A stretch of DNA of 64,000 nt from positions 1 to 64,000 of IMG/VR virus record IMGVR_UViG_3300022928_001147; one strand, given 5' to 3'. Origin of the DNA: a virus. The notes beneath the pieces are model-generated. The model did no database searches, was not told where the DNA came from, and was given only the letters and a program-made list of their open reading frames with translations. This document shows positions 7,973-16,229 of this stretch, one piece after another (within the stretch, counting starts at the first letter, position 1; each line of letters starts with the position of its first letter). Made by a program: the position numbers and the translations under genes.

Positions 7973-8000
7973 TGGGCAATCTCTTAAAAATGCCCATTTT
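7973..8000 (+). terminator. Possible rho-independent terminator after the MoxR gene
   Basis: TGGGCA, 12-base loop, TGCCCA, then a T run. The stem is only 6 bp and the loop is large, so this is a weak candidate. Its place between the MoxR stop and the next -35 fits. Confidence 0.4.
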
Positions 8001-8003
8001 TAC

Positions 8004-8032
8004 TTGACTTATGACCCTATCTAGTATATAAT
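8004..8032 (+). promoter_or_regulatory. Sigma-70-type promoter for the VWA gene
   Basis: TTGACT (8004-8009), 17 bp, TATAAT (8027-8032), inside a TAGTATATAAT sequence also found at the promoter near 49925 on the other strand. Confidence 0.8.
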
Positions 8033-8063
8033 ATATACATACAAAGAAACAGGAGATAGTACT

Positions 8064-9347
8064 ATGAGCGTAGAAGGCAAAAAACATTGGACACCCGATC
8101 CAGATATTACCCCTGAACAACTCAAAGCTATGCGAGTAGATGTACTCGATCGCATCATTGTAGCTCGTGTAGGCTTGCTGTTGCGTCATCCGTTCTTTGG
8201 CAATATGGCTACTCGTTTGCAAATTAAAAGTGCAGATGATTGGTTGCCCACTGCCGCTGTAGACGGACGTAATCTTTATTTTAACACTCAATTCTTTAAC
8301 GCAATGAGCAATAAAGAAATTGAGTTTGTTATTGCTCACGAAATTCTACACTGTGTATTTGATCACTTAGGACGTAGAGATGACCGTAATCCACAAATTT
8401 ATAACATTGCCGCTGACTACATTGTAAACAACTTGCTTGTTCGTGATCGTATTGGCGATAAGCCTAAGCTCGTAGATTGTTTCCAAGACTTTAAATATGA
8501 TGGTTGGACTTCTGAAGAAGTATACGATGACTTGTTTGAAGAAGCTAAAAAGAACGGCGAAGAATATTTGAAGCAACTTGGCGAACTGCTCGACGAGCAT
8601 ATCGACTGGGAAGGTGAAGGCGAAAGCGAAGGTAGTGGAGATAAAGACGGCAAAGAAAGCAAGAGTCGTCCTACTTACACTAAAGAAGAACTAAAGAAGA
8701 TCAAAGACGAGATCAAAGAAAATATGATTTCGGCAGCGCAAACATCAGGTGCAGGCAACACACCTGGCGAGATTCAGCGTATGATCAAAGAGCTTACTGA
8801 GCCTAAGATGAACTGGCGCGAACTATTGCGTCAGCAAATCCAAAGCACTGTCCGCAATGATTACACATTTAGTCGCCCTAGCCGTAAAGGTCAAATGACT
8901 GGTGCTATTTTGCCGGGCATGAACTTTGACGAAACTATTGACATTTGTATTGCATTAGATATGAGCGGGTCAATTGGTGATAGTCAGGCTCAAGACTTCC
9001 TAAGCGAAATCAAAGGTATTATGGACGAGTACAAAGATTATCAGATTAAATTGTGGTGCTTTGATACTAAAGTGTATAATGAGCAGGACTTTAGTGCAGA
9101 TGGCGGCGACAGCTTACTGGACTATGAGATCATGGGCGGTGGCGGCACTGACTTTGATGCTAACTGGGATTACATGAAGTATAATGATATTCAACCTAAG
9201 AAGTTTATCATGTTTACAGATGGGTATCCTTGGAATAGCTGGGGTGATGAAAACTACTGTGATACAATCTTTATCATTCACAGTCACCGTGACAAGAACT
9301 TGCAAGCACCTTTTGGTCTTACAGCACATTACGAGGACGTGGCTTGA
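8064..9347 (+). CDS. Metallopeptidase-like/VWA-domain protein, partner of MoxR
   Basis: 427 residues in three parts. Residues 65-170 hold a zincin-like motif, AHEILHCVFDH (H92, E93, H96, with H101 as possible third ligand), as in the DUF2201 N-terminal family. Residues 175-240 are a charged, Gly/Glu/Lys-rich linker. Residues from about 292 on are VWA-like with the MIDAS DMSGS (D299) and a later GGGTDF. Paired MoxR-VWA proteins are thought to work as a chaperone for metal-cofactor or macromolecular complexes. Own promoter and AGGAG site; the stop overlaps the next gene by 4 bp. Confidence 0.88.
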   Translation: MSVEGKKHWTPDPDITPEQLKAMRVDVLDRIIVARVGLLLRHPFFGNMATRLQIKSADDWLPTAAVDGRNLYFNTQFFNAMSNKEIEFVIAHEILHCVFDHLGRRDDRNPQIYNIAADYIVNNLLVRDRIGDKPKLVDCFQDFKYDGWTSEEVYDDLFEEAKKNGEEYLKQLGELLDEHIDWEGEGESEGSGDKDGKESKSRPTYTKEELKKIKDEIKENMISAAQTSGAGNTPGEIQRMIKELTEPKMNWRELLRQQIQSTVRNDYTFSRPSRKGQMTGAILPGMNFDETIDICIALDMSGSIGDSQAQDFLSEIKGIMDEYKDYQIKLWCFDTKVYNEQDFSADGGDSLLDYEIMGGGGTDFDANWDYMKYNDIQPKKFIMFTDGYPWNSWGDENYCDTIFIIHSHRDKNLQAPFGLTAHYEDVA

Positions 9348-9622
9348 AACTAAAAGAGCCCAATGCATTAAACTTTTTCGAGATGCGGAGAGTAAAGTTA
9401 CCTGCTCCGCATTTCGAATACATCCTTTTGCCTACTAGATATAATTTAGATCAAAGTCTAGTTAAATGGATAGAACAGAATCTCAGAGGTAGATTCTACG
9501 TAGGCAAGACTATTGCAATATCTAACAGCAATAGCATTGAGAACATGACCAAGGTCGGATTTGAGGAAGCTAAAGAGCTTTCTTATTTCACTTTGGCGTG
9601 TCCGTATTTAAAATATAATTAA
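9344..9622 (+). CDS. Conserved small phage protein
   Basis: 92 residues. Begins KLKEPNALNFFEMRRVKLP and has KWIEQNLRGRFYVGKTIAI. It follows the VWA gene with an ATGA overlap, so the two are co-translated. Looks like a compact alpha/beta domain; I recall similar proteins after the VWA gene in cyanophages. Function unknown. Confidence 0.65.
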   Translation: MKLKEPNALNFFEMRRVKLPAPHFEYILLPTRYNLDQSLVKWIEQNLRGRFYVGKTIAISNSNSIENMTKVGFEEAKELSYFTLACPYLKYN

Positions 9623-9654
9623 ATATAAAGACAACAAACATATAGGAGATATTT

Positions 9655-9876
9655 ATGTCTGAAGAAGTTAAAGAAGAAGCGGCAAAAGTACCCGAAGCAG
9701 CTAGTCCAGAATTAACAGTTAATGATCTAGCATCAATCAAACAAGTTATTGATGTAGCAAGTCAGCGTGGTGCATTTAAGCCAAACGAAATGGTAGCAGT
9801 TGGTACCATCTACAGCAAGCTGGAAACATTCCTAGCAGCAGTAGCAGCGCAACAAGAACCTTCTAAAGGAGAATAA
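9655..9876 (+). CDS. Conserved small acidic phage protein
   Basis: 73 residues with an acidic, Ala-rich N-terminus (to residue 22), then LTVNDLASIKQVIDVASQRGAFKPNEM and a helix to the C-terminus. The ASQRGAFK--EM segment is one I recall from cyanophage/pelagiphage small proteins of this neighbourhood. AGGAG lies 7 bases before the ATG. Unknown role. Confidence 0.65.
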   Translation: MSEEVKEEAAKVPEAASPELTVNDLASIKQVIDVASQRGAFKPNEMVAVGTIYSKLETFLAAVAAQQEPSKGE

Positions 9877-9878
9877 GA

Positions 9879-10514
9879 ATGGCAGATACTAAACATGTAG
9901 GTCGCATTGCTAAAACTAAGAAAAAATGTGGCGTAGTATATCGCGTAGTACCAGGCGAGCCCGAAAGTTGTGTTGTTGTAATGACCGAAAGTTTAGATGC
10001 AGCCGATCACGATTCGTTCATTAATTTAATCAACTCAGCTACTGCTCAAGATGCGTACGAGCTCGGCGAAGCGATGGCAAGAGCACAATTATCCGATGGC
10101 CGCAATATGCTTGCTGGATTCCATACTACGGGACGCATGCAGAAAGTTGCTACTAATCTAGTAGAAATGACGCCAAATAATAATGCATCCATTAATTTAG
10201 CAGAGCTTAACACTATTATTGCACAGCAAAGAGGCGTTACTGTAGCAGATCTTGCATTAGGTGGTGCAAAACCAGCAGTACAAGATACAGGCGTAGCTAA
10301 CGCAGCAGATGCTTATACTAACAATACATCATCTATGTCAGCGATGGACGAAGTAGTTACAACAGACGAAGGTATTATTACTGACGAGATGCTTGCAGCA
10401 AAATATCGTAGCGATGCAGATAGATTGAGCAAAGAAGCGGCAGCATTGCGTAGACAGGCAGAGGAATTGGTTCCTACTAAAAAAGCATCTAAGAAAACTG
10501 CCGAGAGTGCCTAA
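9879..10514 (+). CDS. Conserved phage protein (marine T4-like group)
   Basis: 211 residues. N-terminal beta-rich part (KHVGRI, VVYRVVPGEPESCVVV), then LSDGRNMLAGFH and KVATNLVEMTPNNNASINL, then a low-complexity linker and a Lys/Glu-rich helical tail (about 165-211). The PGEP and VEMTPN segments are family hallmarks I recall from cyanophages. The C-terminal tail looks like a coiled coil. AAAGGAG site. Role unknown. Confidence 0.7.
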   Translation: MADTKHVGRIAKTKKKCGVVYRVVPGEPESCVVVMTESLDAADHDSFINLINSATAQDAYELGEAMARAQLSDGRNMLAGFHTTGRMQKVATNLVEMTPNNNASINLAELNTIIAQQRGVTVADLALGGAKPAVQDTGVANAADAYTNNTSSMSAMDEVVTTDEGIITDEMLAAKYRSDADRLSKEAAALRRQAEELVPTKKASKKTAESA

Positions 10515-10818
10515 GAGTAAGAAACTTCCGCCGGCTGTTATCGATACTTGGCCCGAAATCTTTAATGAGATAGATGTTGATGTTGTGCCTATTGAATACT
10601 TGCACAGCATCAACGTTCGTTTTAAAGATGGAAAGACTTGGGAAATTGACATTAAAAAGACCCGAGAAAAACCAAATGTTGATGTAGAATCGGCATTAGA
10701 AGAACTGTTCGAACATTACGAAGACTCAATTGACAGTATCGACTTTAGATTAGATACTGAAAAAGTTAAGTTTGATATTAAAAAACGAACACATCAGTTC
10801 ATGAAGAAAAGGAAGTAA
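10507..10818 (+). CDS. Conserved small phage protein, GTG start
   Basis: 103 residues from a GTG at 10507 that overlaps the previous stop by 8 bp. Contains HSINVRFKDGKTWEIDI, then a helix (ESALEELFEHYEDSI) and a basic C-terminus. Compact alpha/beta protein; similar genes follow the preceding one in cyanophages, as I recall. Unknown function. Confidence 0.65.
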   Translation: MPKSKKLPPAVIDTWPEIFNEIDVDVVPIEYLHSINVRFKDGKTWEIDIKKTREKPNVDVESALEELFEHYEDSIDSIDFRLDTEKVKFDIKKRTHQFMKKRK

Positions 10819-10834
10819 TCTTTCTTGTCAAAGG

Positions 10835-10842
10835 CATAAATA
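10835..10842 (+). promoter_or_regulatory. T4-type late promoter (CATAAATA)
   Basis: CATAAATA, one mismatch from the T4 late octamer, 31 bases before the tail-fibre ATG. Late timing fits a virion gene. Confidence 0.5.
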
Positions 10843-10873
10843 CATATGAACAATACTATCCAGGAGTTTATAC

Positions 10874-12154
10874 ATGGCTTTACAAGTTAGACGCGGCACT
10901 AATGCAGAACGATTAGCAATTACACCATTAGCGGGCGAATTAATATTTACAACAGACACCAAACAGTTATACGTTGGTGACGGAACTACCACTGGCGGTA
11001 TTACTAGTATTGCAAACACAATTGATTCTGTACTAGCTGACACTAGTCCACAGTTAGGTGGTAATTTAGACTTAAACAGTTTTAATATTACTGGTACAGG
11101 TAATATAGATATTACTGGCACAATTACTGCAAGTGGCAATATTATTGCTAACGGTAACATTACACTAGGCAACGGAATTGGCGGAGATGTAATTACAATT
11201 GGAGGTACTGTTGCAGGTAACTTAATACCTAATGCTAATAATTCGTCGCTGTTAGGCGCTCCGGATGCATACTGGAGAGAAGCATGGATTGATCAACTCA
11301 ATATTGGAAATCAAATAACTGCTGACCGCATCAACGCTTCAATAATTGCAGATGATAGTACTGTAATGGTTGATGCAATAACAGGATCACTTACTGGTAG
11401 ATTAGTTGGCGATGTAGTGGGTAGTGTGTTTGCAGATGATAGTACTATAATTGTAGATGCAGTTAATGGTATCATATCTCCTGCTGCTATTGTTGGAGAT
11501 ATTGCAGTTGCATCTCTTACAACTGATTTGATGAAAATATCTTCACCTACATTAGTACTTGGTCCAAGCGATATTGCTGAAACTGTAACCTTTGAAATGC
11601 AAGGATTTAACCAAGGACCTACTGGGTTTGTAAGTAATTATCCGCAGATGCATTACGTTAACGAATCAAGTTATGGACTTTTTAGAGAAAATCCAAATTG
11701 GCTACACGGTGCTATCAAATTCGGTAAAGTCGATGCAGAAAATCCAATAAAATCGATTGCTGCAACAATCAGTAGTCGTGAAAGTCATTTAGAAATCAAA
11801 GTCGATCTTCCAGATGATCTAGATACTTACCCAATAACACATCAATTAAGATTGATGCGTGATACAGGTTATTTTGGTGTTGGTGTAGCTACTCCGTTAG
11901 CATCAATACATACACCAAAAGATGCATTGATTGGTAATGTTTTAATTGATGACAATTATATTACTAGTACTACATCAAACAGCAACTTAGAATTACGTGC
12001 AAACGGAACTGGTACTGTTCAATTAGTTGTTCCTACACAATCTACTGTAGGAGTTGCAGGTGCAGCAAGTGCATTGCCTGCAAGCCCAGACATTTATTTT
12101 AAAATAAACGTTAACGGCACTGATTATGTTGTTCCAGGATTTGCAGTAAGCTAA
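10874..12154 (+). CDS. Tail-fibre protein
   Basis: 426 residues. The N-terminus, LQVRRGTNAERLAITPLAGE followed by TDTKQLYVGDGTTTGG, is the attachment domain common to phage tail fibres and Mtd-like proteins. The body is beta-repetitive (DITGTI-ASGNIIANGNITLGN; repeated ADDSTV/ADDSTI segments near residues 157-197). The C-terminal part resembles the head of a receptor-binding fibre. It is the last structural gene before the enzyme island and is separated from the other tail genes by about 38 kb. Late-type octamer and AGGAG upstream. Confidence 0.88.
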   Translation: MALQVRRGTNAERLAITPLAGELIFTTDTKQLYVGDGTTTGGITSIANTIDSVLADTSPQLGGNLDLNSFNITGTGNIDITGTITASGNIIANGNITLGNGIGGDVITIGGTVAGNLIPNANNSSLLGAPDAYWREAWIDQLNIGNQITADRINASIIADDSTVMVDAITGSLTGRLVGDVVGSVFADDSTIIVDAVNGIISPAAIVGDIAVASLTTDLMKISSPTLVLGPSDIAETVTFEMQGFNQGPTGFVSNYPQMHYVNESSYGLFRENPNWLHGAIKFGKVDAENPIKSIAATISSRESHLEIKVDLPDDLDTYPITHQLRLMRDTGYFGVGVATPLASIHTPKDALIGNVLIDDNYITSTTSNSNLELRANGTGTVQLVVPTQSTVGVAGAASALPASPDIYFKINVNGTDYVVPGFAVS

Positions 12155-12167
12155 AATTGAGGCATAG

Positions 12168-12842
12168 ATGACAGCCGAATGGCAAATACATAAACCAGTT
12201 ATTGAACAATGGCCGGCTCGAAATGAACTTTATAATAGGTTATTTACTTTAGGTGATATAGTACCATTAAAGTTCATTTTAAATGCTGGCGAAATTCTTC
12301 ATCAATTAGAAGCATGGGAAACATCCTGGCAAAAGTATAATCCAAGAGATGGCGGTATTCCTAGATTTGGATTACCGTATACAAGTATAGACGGTAACGT
12401 TATTGATCCAATTAGTTTAGATAGCATACGTCAATATAACAAATTACATCAAACGCGATATGTAGAAGAAGACTTCTGTCATTTAACTGAAGTTGGAAAA
12501 GGCATACCGACTCTTCAACCTATTAATGAATTATTAGGTGACAGCATGTATCGTAGTCACTTTTTAAGATTAGGAAAAGGAGGATTTTTTCCTCCACATC
12601 GAGACGCTATATACAATACATCATTTAGACTTATTATGCCGTTAAACTTTTGTACAGGTACTACATTTTTTATGTACGAAGATAAACCTGTACATTTAGA
12701 AAATGGAAGATTATACTTAATGAATACTGTTAAAGTGCATAGTTTGTTTAGCATGACAAATTATATGACAATGCTAGTATTTAATGTAGGGTTGAACGAA
12801 AAAATTGTAAAAGATATGTACTTTAATTTAAACGGAATGTAA
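12168..12842 (+). CDS. Aspartyl/asparaginyl beta-hydroxylase-like oxygenase
   Basis: 224 residues. The second half has a cupin iron site: H144 and D146 in FPPHRDA, and H191 in VKVHSLF, framed by RLIMPLNF and MTMLVFNV strands. This matches Asp/Asn hydroxylase-type 2-oxoglutarate oxygenases. The Arg that normally binds 2-oxoglutarate near the last His is not obvious, so activity is uncertain. It follows the tail-fibre gene by 13 bp, so the fibre is a conceivable protein substrate (inference only). Confidence 0.7.
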   Translation: MTAEWQIHKPVIEQWPARNELYNRLFTLGDIVPLKFILNAGEILHQLEAWETSWQKYNPRDGGIPRFGLPYTSIDGNVIDPISLDSIRQYNKLHQTRYVEEDFCHLTEVGKGIPTLQPINELLGDSMYRSHFLRLGKGGFFPPHRDAIYNTSFRLIMPLNFCTGTTFFMYEDKPVHLENGRLYLMNTVKVHSLFSMTNYMTMLVFNVGLNEKIVKDMYFNLNGM

Positions 12843-12843
12843 A

Positions 12844-13323
12844 ATGCAAATAAAAGAAATATCGTTTAATGATATTTTACCTGTGTGGCAAAATCATTTA
12901 TGGCTAGACAGGACTAGCGAAATAAAAAGCATGAGTAGTATGACTTTATCAAGAACATACAACATGTCAATATATGAAATCTACAAACCTTACTTTTGTG
13001 CAATATATGACGACGATTCGATCGTAGGAGTTAATAGCTGTCATCAAACTGATATAGACGAATTTAGAAGTAGAGGAATATATATTTTCTCTCAATACAG
13101 ATCTAAAAATTATTCTTCTTTATTATTTGACTTTGTTAAAGAAAAAGCTATAGAGAATAATTGTACTACAATTTGGAGTTTACCAAGACTTAGTGCATTA
13201 AAAAGTTATACCAATTATGGGTTTAAAGAATGCAGCGAAGTAATAAATACTAATGTAGAGTTTGGCCCTAACGTATACGTTAAAATGATATTAGAAAAAG
13301 GACACGAAAATGTTAACATCTAA
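12844..13323 (+). CDS. GNAT-family N-acetyltransferase
   Basis: 159 residues. GNAT fold signs: GIYIFSQYRSKNYSSLLFD (motif A with the acetyl-CoA loop in degenerate Q-x-x-G form) and KSYTNYGFKEC near the end (the NYGF segment of motif B). Acetylates an amine on a protein, sugar or small molecule. Packed between the oxygenase and the di-iron protein, overlapping the latter by 14 bp. Substrate unknown. Confidence 0.75.
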   Translation: MQIKEISFNDILPVWQNHLWLDRTSEIKSMSSMTLSRTYNMSIYEIYKPYFCAIYDDDSIVGVNSCHQTDIDEFRSRGIYIFSQYRSKNYSSLLFDFVKEKAIENNCTTIWSLPRLSALKSYTNYGFKECSEVINTNVEFGPNVYVKMILEKGHENVNI

Positions 13324-14041
13324 AGAGTATGTAAAAAAATTAAAAAAAGAATGTGAGCCACTATTTCAGTTTGCTGAAAACGGTGTCCGAAAGTTTTTCG
13401 AAAAAGACCCAAGTAAAGAAGAATTAATTAATTACTTTGTTCCACGTGTAGTTAACGAACGCGGCAACTGTACAGGTATTGCCGCTCGTGTTGCAAACTT
13501 ACCAAACGATGCAACTCCTGAAGAGTTTTGGATGTTATCTAAGCAAGTATATGACGAAGCAAAACACTTCCGTATTGGTATGGATATTTTAACACATATC
13601 AATGGCGAACCAGTAGACGTTGGCGAAATTGTTACACGTATGAAAAATCGTACAAAAGAAAACGGTACAATGGGTCCTGCGCAATTAATGGAAAAATACG
13701 AATCTTCTACTGATCCTTTAGCACAAGCATTATACAGCTACATCGGAGAAGGCCGTGCTGCACGTAATTGGAGTATGATTGCTAAGACTGCCACTGATCC
13801 ATTACTTGCTAAAAAATACGACGAAATTGCAAAAGACGAACGATTCCATGCAAACATTGGACGCAAGAAGCTCGAAGAAATTTGTACTACTCAAGAAATG
13901 CAAGACAAGGCAGATGAATTAGCAAGAGAATTTATGGACGACCTTTACACTATTGGTCTTGCAAAGCGTCTTAAAAATAAACCAGAACTAGCTGATGCAG
14001 ACGGCTGTGTTAAAAGTCATTATCCGTTAGGAGCAAACTAA
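13310..14041 (+). CDS. Ferritin-like di-iron protein
   Basis: 243 residues, mostly helical. The complete four-helix metal set can be read: E50 (VNERGN), E83-x-x-H86 (YDEAKHF), E147 (IGEGRAARN), E177-x-x-H180 (KDERFHAN). Spacing fits the ferritin-like oxygenase superfamily (PaaA or desaturase-like) rather than storage ferritins. It probably activates O2 for hydroxylation or oxidation. AAGGA lies before the ATG. Two oxygen-using enzymes next to an amide-ligase-like gene suggest a small-molecule pathway. Confidence 0.75.
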   Translation: MLTSKEYVKKLKKECEPLFQFAENGVRKFFEKDPSKEELINYFVPRVVNERGNCTGIAARVANLPNDATPEEFWMLSKQVYDEAKHFRIGMDILTHINGEPVDVGEIVTRMKNRTKENGTMGPAQLMEKYESSTDPLAQALYSYIGEGRAARNWSMIAKTATDPLLAKKYDEIAKDERFHANIGRKKLEEICTTQEMQDKADELAREFMDDLYTIGLAKRLKNKPELADADGCVKSHYPLGAN

Positions 14042-14058
14042 ACTAGAATAAGTACTTG

Positions 14059-15357
14059 ATGCAGGTACTAAATAAAGAAAAGTTTACTCATTATAAAACA
14101 GACTTCGGCGATCTCTATATAGCAGGACATATGTCCCTAGAGGTATCCGAAGTTTCGTCGTCTTTAGATGCAGGAAATTTTCCAGAACATCTTAGAGGTA
14201 ATTTTGCATTAATATATTCATCACCTACTGTAAATTGTTATGCTGTAGATCATTTCAGTACAATCCCTTTATTTTATACAGACGATAATGTAGTAGGAAC
14301 ATACTACATAGATGTTCGAAATGCTATCGATGATTTAAAAATTAATGATGACGAACAAGAAATGATTGACTTACATGGCGGATATAATTTTGGAAAATTT
14401 ACCAATATTCAAGGATTATTTAGAGTAGAGCCATGTACGTATGTATGGAATGGGGTCGTTAAACGCTTTATAACGCTCTTACAGCGCGAACTAACTGAGT
14501 TCAGTGCTACACACTGCCAGAAGCTGTTTAAAGCTGCTATAGACCGTTGTACAGGTGAAAGCAACACGCTATTCTTAAGTGGCGGCAAAGACTCTAGCAC
14601 TCTTGCAGGTTGCATGAAGCACTGGAATTATAACTTTAATACTATTTCATTACACAGCCCAAATCAGCAATATTCCGAAAAAAAAATAGTAGAACGTCTT
14701 GATGAATTTTATAGTATCGATACTCAATATGTAGAAGTTGAATATTCTGGAAAAATACTCGGACAACTGAACGAACGATTTTTTAACTTTTGGATAGAAA
14801 ATCCGTTTGGTGCAAAACGTAGTGCAGTTAAACGAGTTGGGCTAGAAAATAATGTACAGATAACAGGCGAAGGCGGGCCGCTTGTATTTCAGCACAATAT
14901 GCCGTTAGCATATGCTATACAATCTCCGTCATCAACTATTAAAGATTACTGCAAAATATTAGCAATAGACACTATTACTAATCACAAAATAGCAAGCCCA
15001 AACGACAGTTATATATGGAATGATAAAGTACATTTAGTTGAAAAAATTGCAAATTTTTATTTAGATGAATACAACTCGTTTGGTGACGCAGATTACACAA
15101 ATAAACTGTTACATTTACAAACTGTTAGCACATGTGCATACAGAAACTTTGCATATAGCCAAGATGCTGAAATTACATGGACACATCCGTATTTTGATTG
15201 GGACTTTGTGTACTATGTATGTAATTTGCCACCTAAATATAAAATTGCTAAATCTTTATTTAAAGAAGCATTTGGAGATTTTATATCCACAATACCATGG
15301 GAGTATCCGAAGAATGGACTATCTATACCCTCAAAAAATAAGTATAGAAACAATTAA
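14059..15357 (+). CDS. Asparagine-synthetase-like protein (no catalytic Cys at N-terminus)
   Basis: 432 residues from the ATG at 14059. The N-terminal 130 residues resemble a class II glutaminase fold (RGNFALIYSSP, DHFSTIPLFY), but there is no Cys at position 2, so glutamine hydrolysis is unlikely. The C-terminal part has the ATP pyrophosphatase loop LFLSGGKDSSTLAG (about 173-186) and a TGEGGPL motif. This is the build of amide-forming members such as beta-lactam synthetase, where the glutaminase domain is dead. An ATP-dependent amide or adenylating step is likely; the substrate is unknown. Confidence 0.75.
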   Translation: MQVLNKEKFTHYKTDFGDLYIAGHMSLEVSEVSSSLDAGNFPEHLRGNFALIYSSPTVNCYAVDHFSTIPLFYTDDNVVGTYYIDVRNAIDDLKINDDEQEMIDLHGGYNFGKFTNIQGLFRVEPCTYVWNGVVKRFITLLQRELTEFSATHCQKLFKAAIDRCTGESNTLFLSGGKDSSTLAGCMKHWNYNFNTISLHSPNQQYSEKKIVERLDEFYSIDTQYVEVEYSGKILGQLNERFFNFWIENPFGAKRSAVKRVGLENNVQITGEGGPLVFQHNMPLAYAIQSPSSTIKDYCKILAIDTITNHKIASPNDSYIWNDKVHLVEKIANFYLDEYNSFGDADYTNKLLHLQTVSTCAYRNFAYSQDAEITWTHPYFDWDFVYYVCNLPPKYKIAKSLFKEAFGDFISTIPWEYPKNGLSIPSKNKYRNN

Positions 15358-15817
15358 TATTTCGAATGTAATCTTATTACCAAATAAACTCGCAGGCGAT
15401 TTGTATATGAAAGAATTCTACGATAAGTATGTAGATGTTATCGTATGTACAGCCGATGGCGAATATCCAATTGACTCTCGATTAAAAGAAAAAACGTTAA
15501 CAGCATTAGAAAACGATGTTAAGATTAATCTAATTGTTATCGGTGACCAAAGTCTTGTTGACAGAAAAATTGCTACAAAAAAATTGTTAATATTAGACGA
15601 TTTAATTATGATGGATTTTAGTACAAGTAGATTAGATATCATGAGTGCATTAGAATTAGATTCATATAAAATAACTAGCATAATTAAGAACTTTTGCACA
15701 CAAGGTAAGAAATTAAAAATAGGATACAATTTGAGCAATGTTATTAATTATAAAAAATACGACCCTTCTAAATTTAACAGTCTATATACATTAATGAGCG
15801 GAAAAGATGTTAATTAA
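15314..15817 (+). CDS. Hypothetical protein between asn-synthetase-like gene and tctB
   Basis: 167 residues if started at the ATG at 15314, which overlaps the upstream gene by 44 bp; an ATG at 15407 (MKEFYDKY) would avoid the overlap. It reads NVILLPNKLAGDLYMKEFYD, then alternating strands and helices (VDVIVCTADGEYP, NLIVIGDQSLVDRK, LLILDDLIMM), like a small Rossmann or receiver-like domain. No catalytic motif recognised. The stop overlaps the tctB start by 11 bp, tying it to the transporter. Confidence 0.5.
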   Translation: MDYLYPQKISIETINISNVILLPNKLAGDLYMKEFYDKYVDVIVCTADGEYPIDSRLKEKTLTALENDVKINLIVIGDQSLVDRKIATKKLLILDDLIMMDFSTSRLDIMSALELDSYKITSIIKNFCTQGKKLKIGYNLSNVINYKKYDPSKFNSLYTLMSGKDVN

Positions 15818-16229
15818 TCGAGAACTTGCTGTACTAATTTTATATAGCGTAATAGGTATTACATTTGGCATTGGAAGTTTACAATACGACATTGGTACAT
15901 TAGATAATATGCAAACAGGTTATTTTCCTGCGTTAATTAGCGGCATCTTAATTTTAATCGGTATACTTAATTATATTAAGAATTTTAAACGAAAAGATAA
16001 AGTCGTTATTCATATTAACATTCCAATACTGCTAATTGCAATTATTGTATTAACATTTGTTATTGCAAAATTGAGCGGATTACTATTAGCTAGCATATTT
16101 TTAGTATGGAGCAGTTCATATTTACATCCAGAATTTAATTTAAAGCACACATCTATAATAACAGCAGTAAGCATATTATTGTTATTAATTTTAAAATTTA
16201 CAGTATTAAGGGCATTGCCATTATGGTAG
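15807..16229 (+). CDS. tctB: Tripartite tricarboxylate transporter small membrane subunit
   Basis: 140 residues with four hydrophobic segments (about 6-28, 41-58, 72-95, 108-138). The start of the second half of the first pair, NMQTGYFPALISGILILIG, is the TctB signature of Gly-x-hydroxyphobic residues after the first loop. TctB pairs with TctA in the inner membrane for secondary uptake of tricarboxylates or other carboxylates. Overlaps tctA by 7 bp. A transporter of this family in a phage is unusual. Confidence 0.85.
   Translation: MLINRELAVLILYSVIGITFGIGSLQYDIGTLDNMQTGYFPALISGILILIGILNYIKNFKRKDKVVIHINIPILLIAIIVLTFVIAKLSGLLLASIFLVWSSSYLHPEFNLKHTSIITAVSILLLLILKFTVLRALPLW

Noticed and set aside
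9593-9619. TTGGCG and TATAAT before the small acidic gene at 9655
   Set aside because: Spacer is only 15 bp and the -35 is weak; not convincing as a promoter.
15065-15313. Upstream extension of the gene before tctB
   Set aside because: It lies in another frame of the Asn-synthetase-like gene; the ATG at 15314 is a better start.
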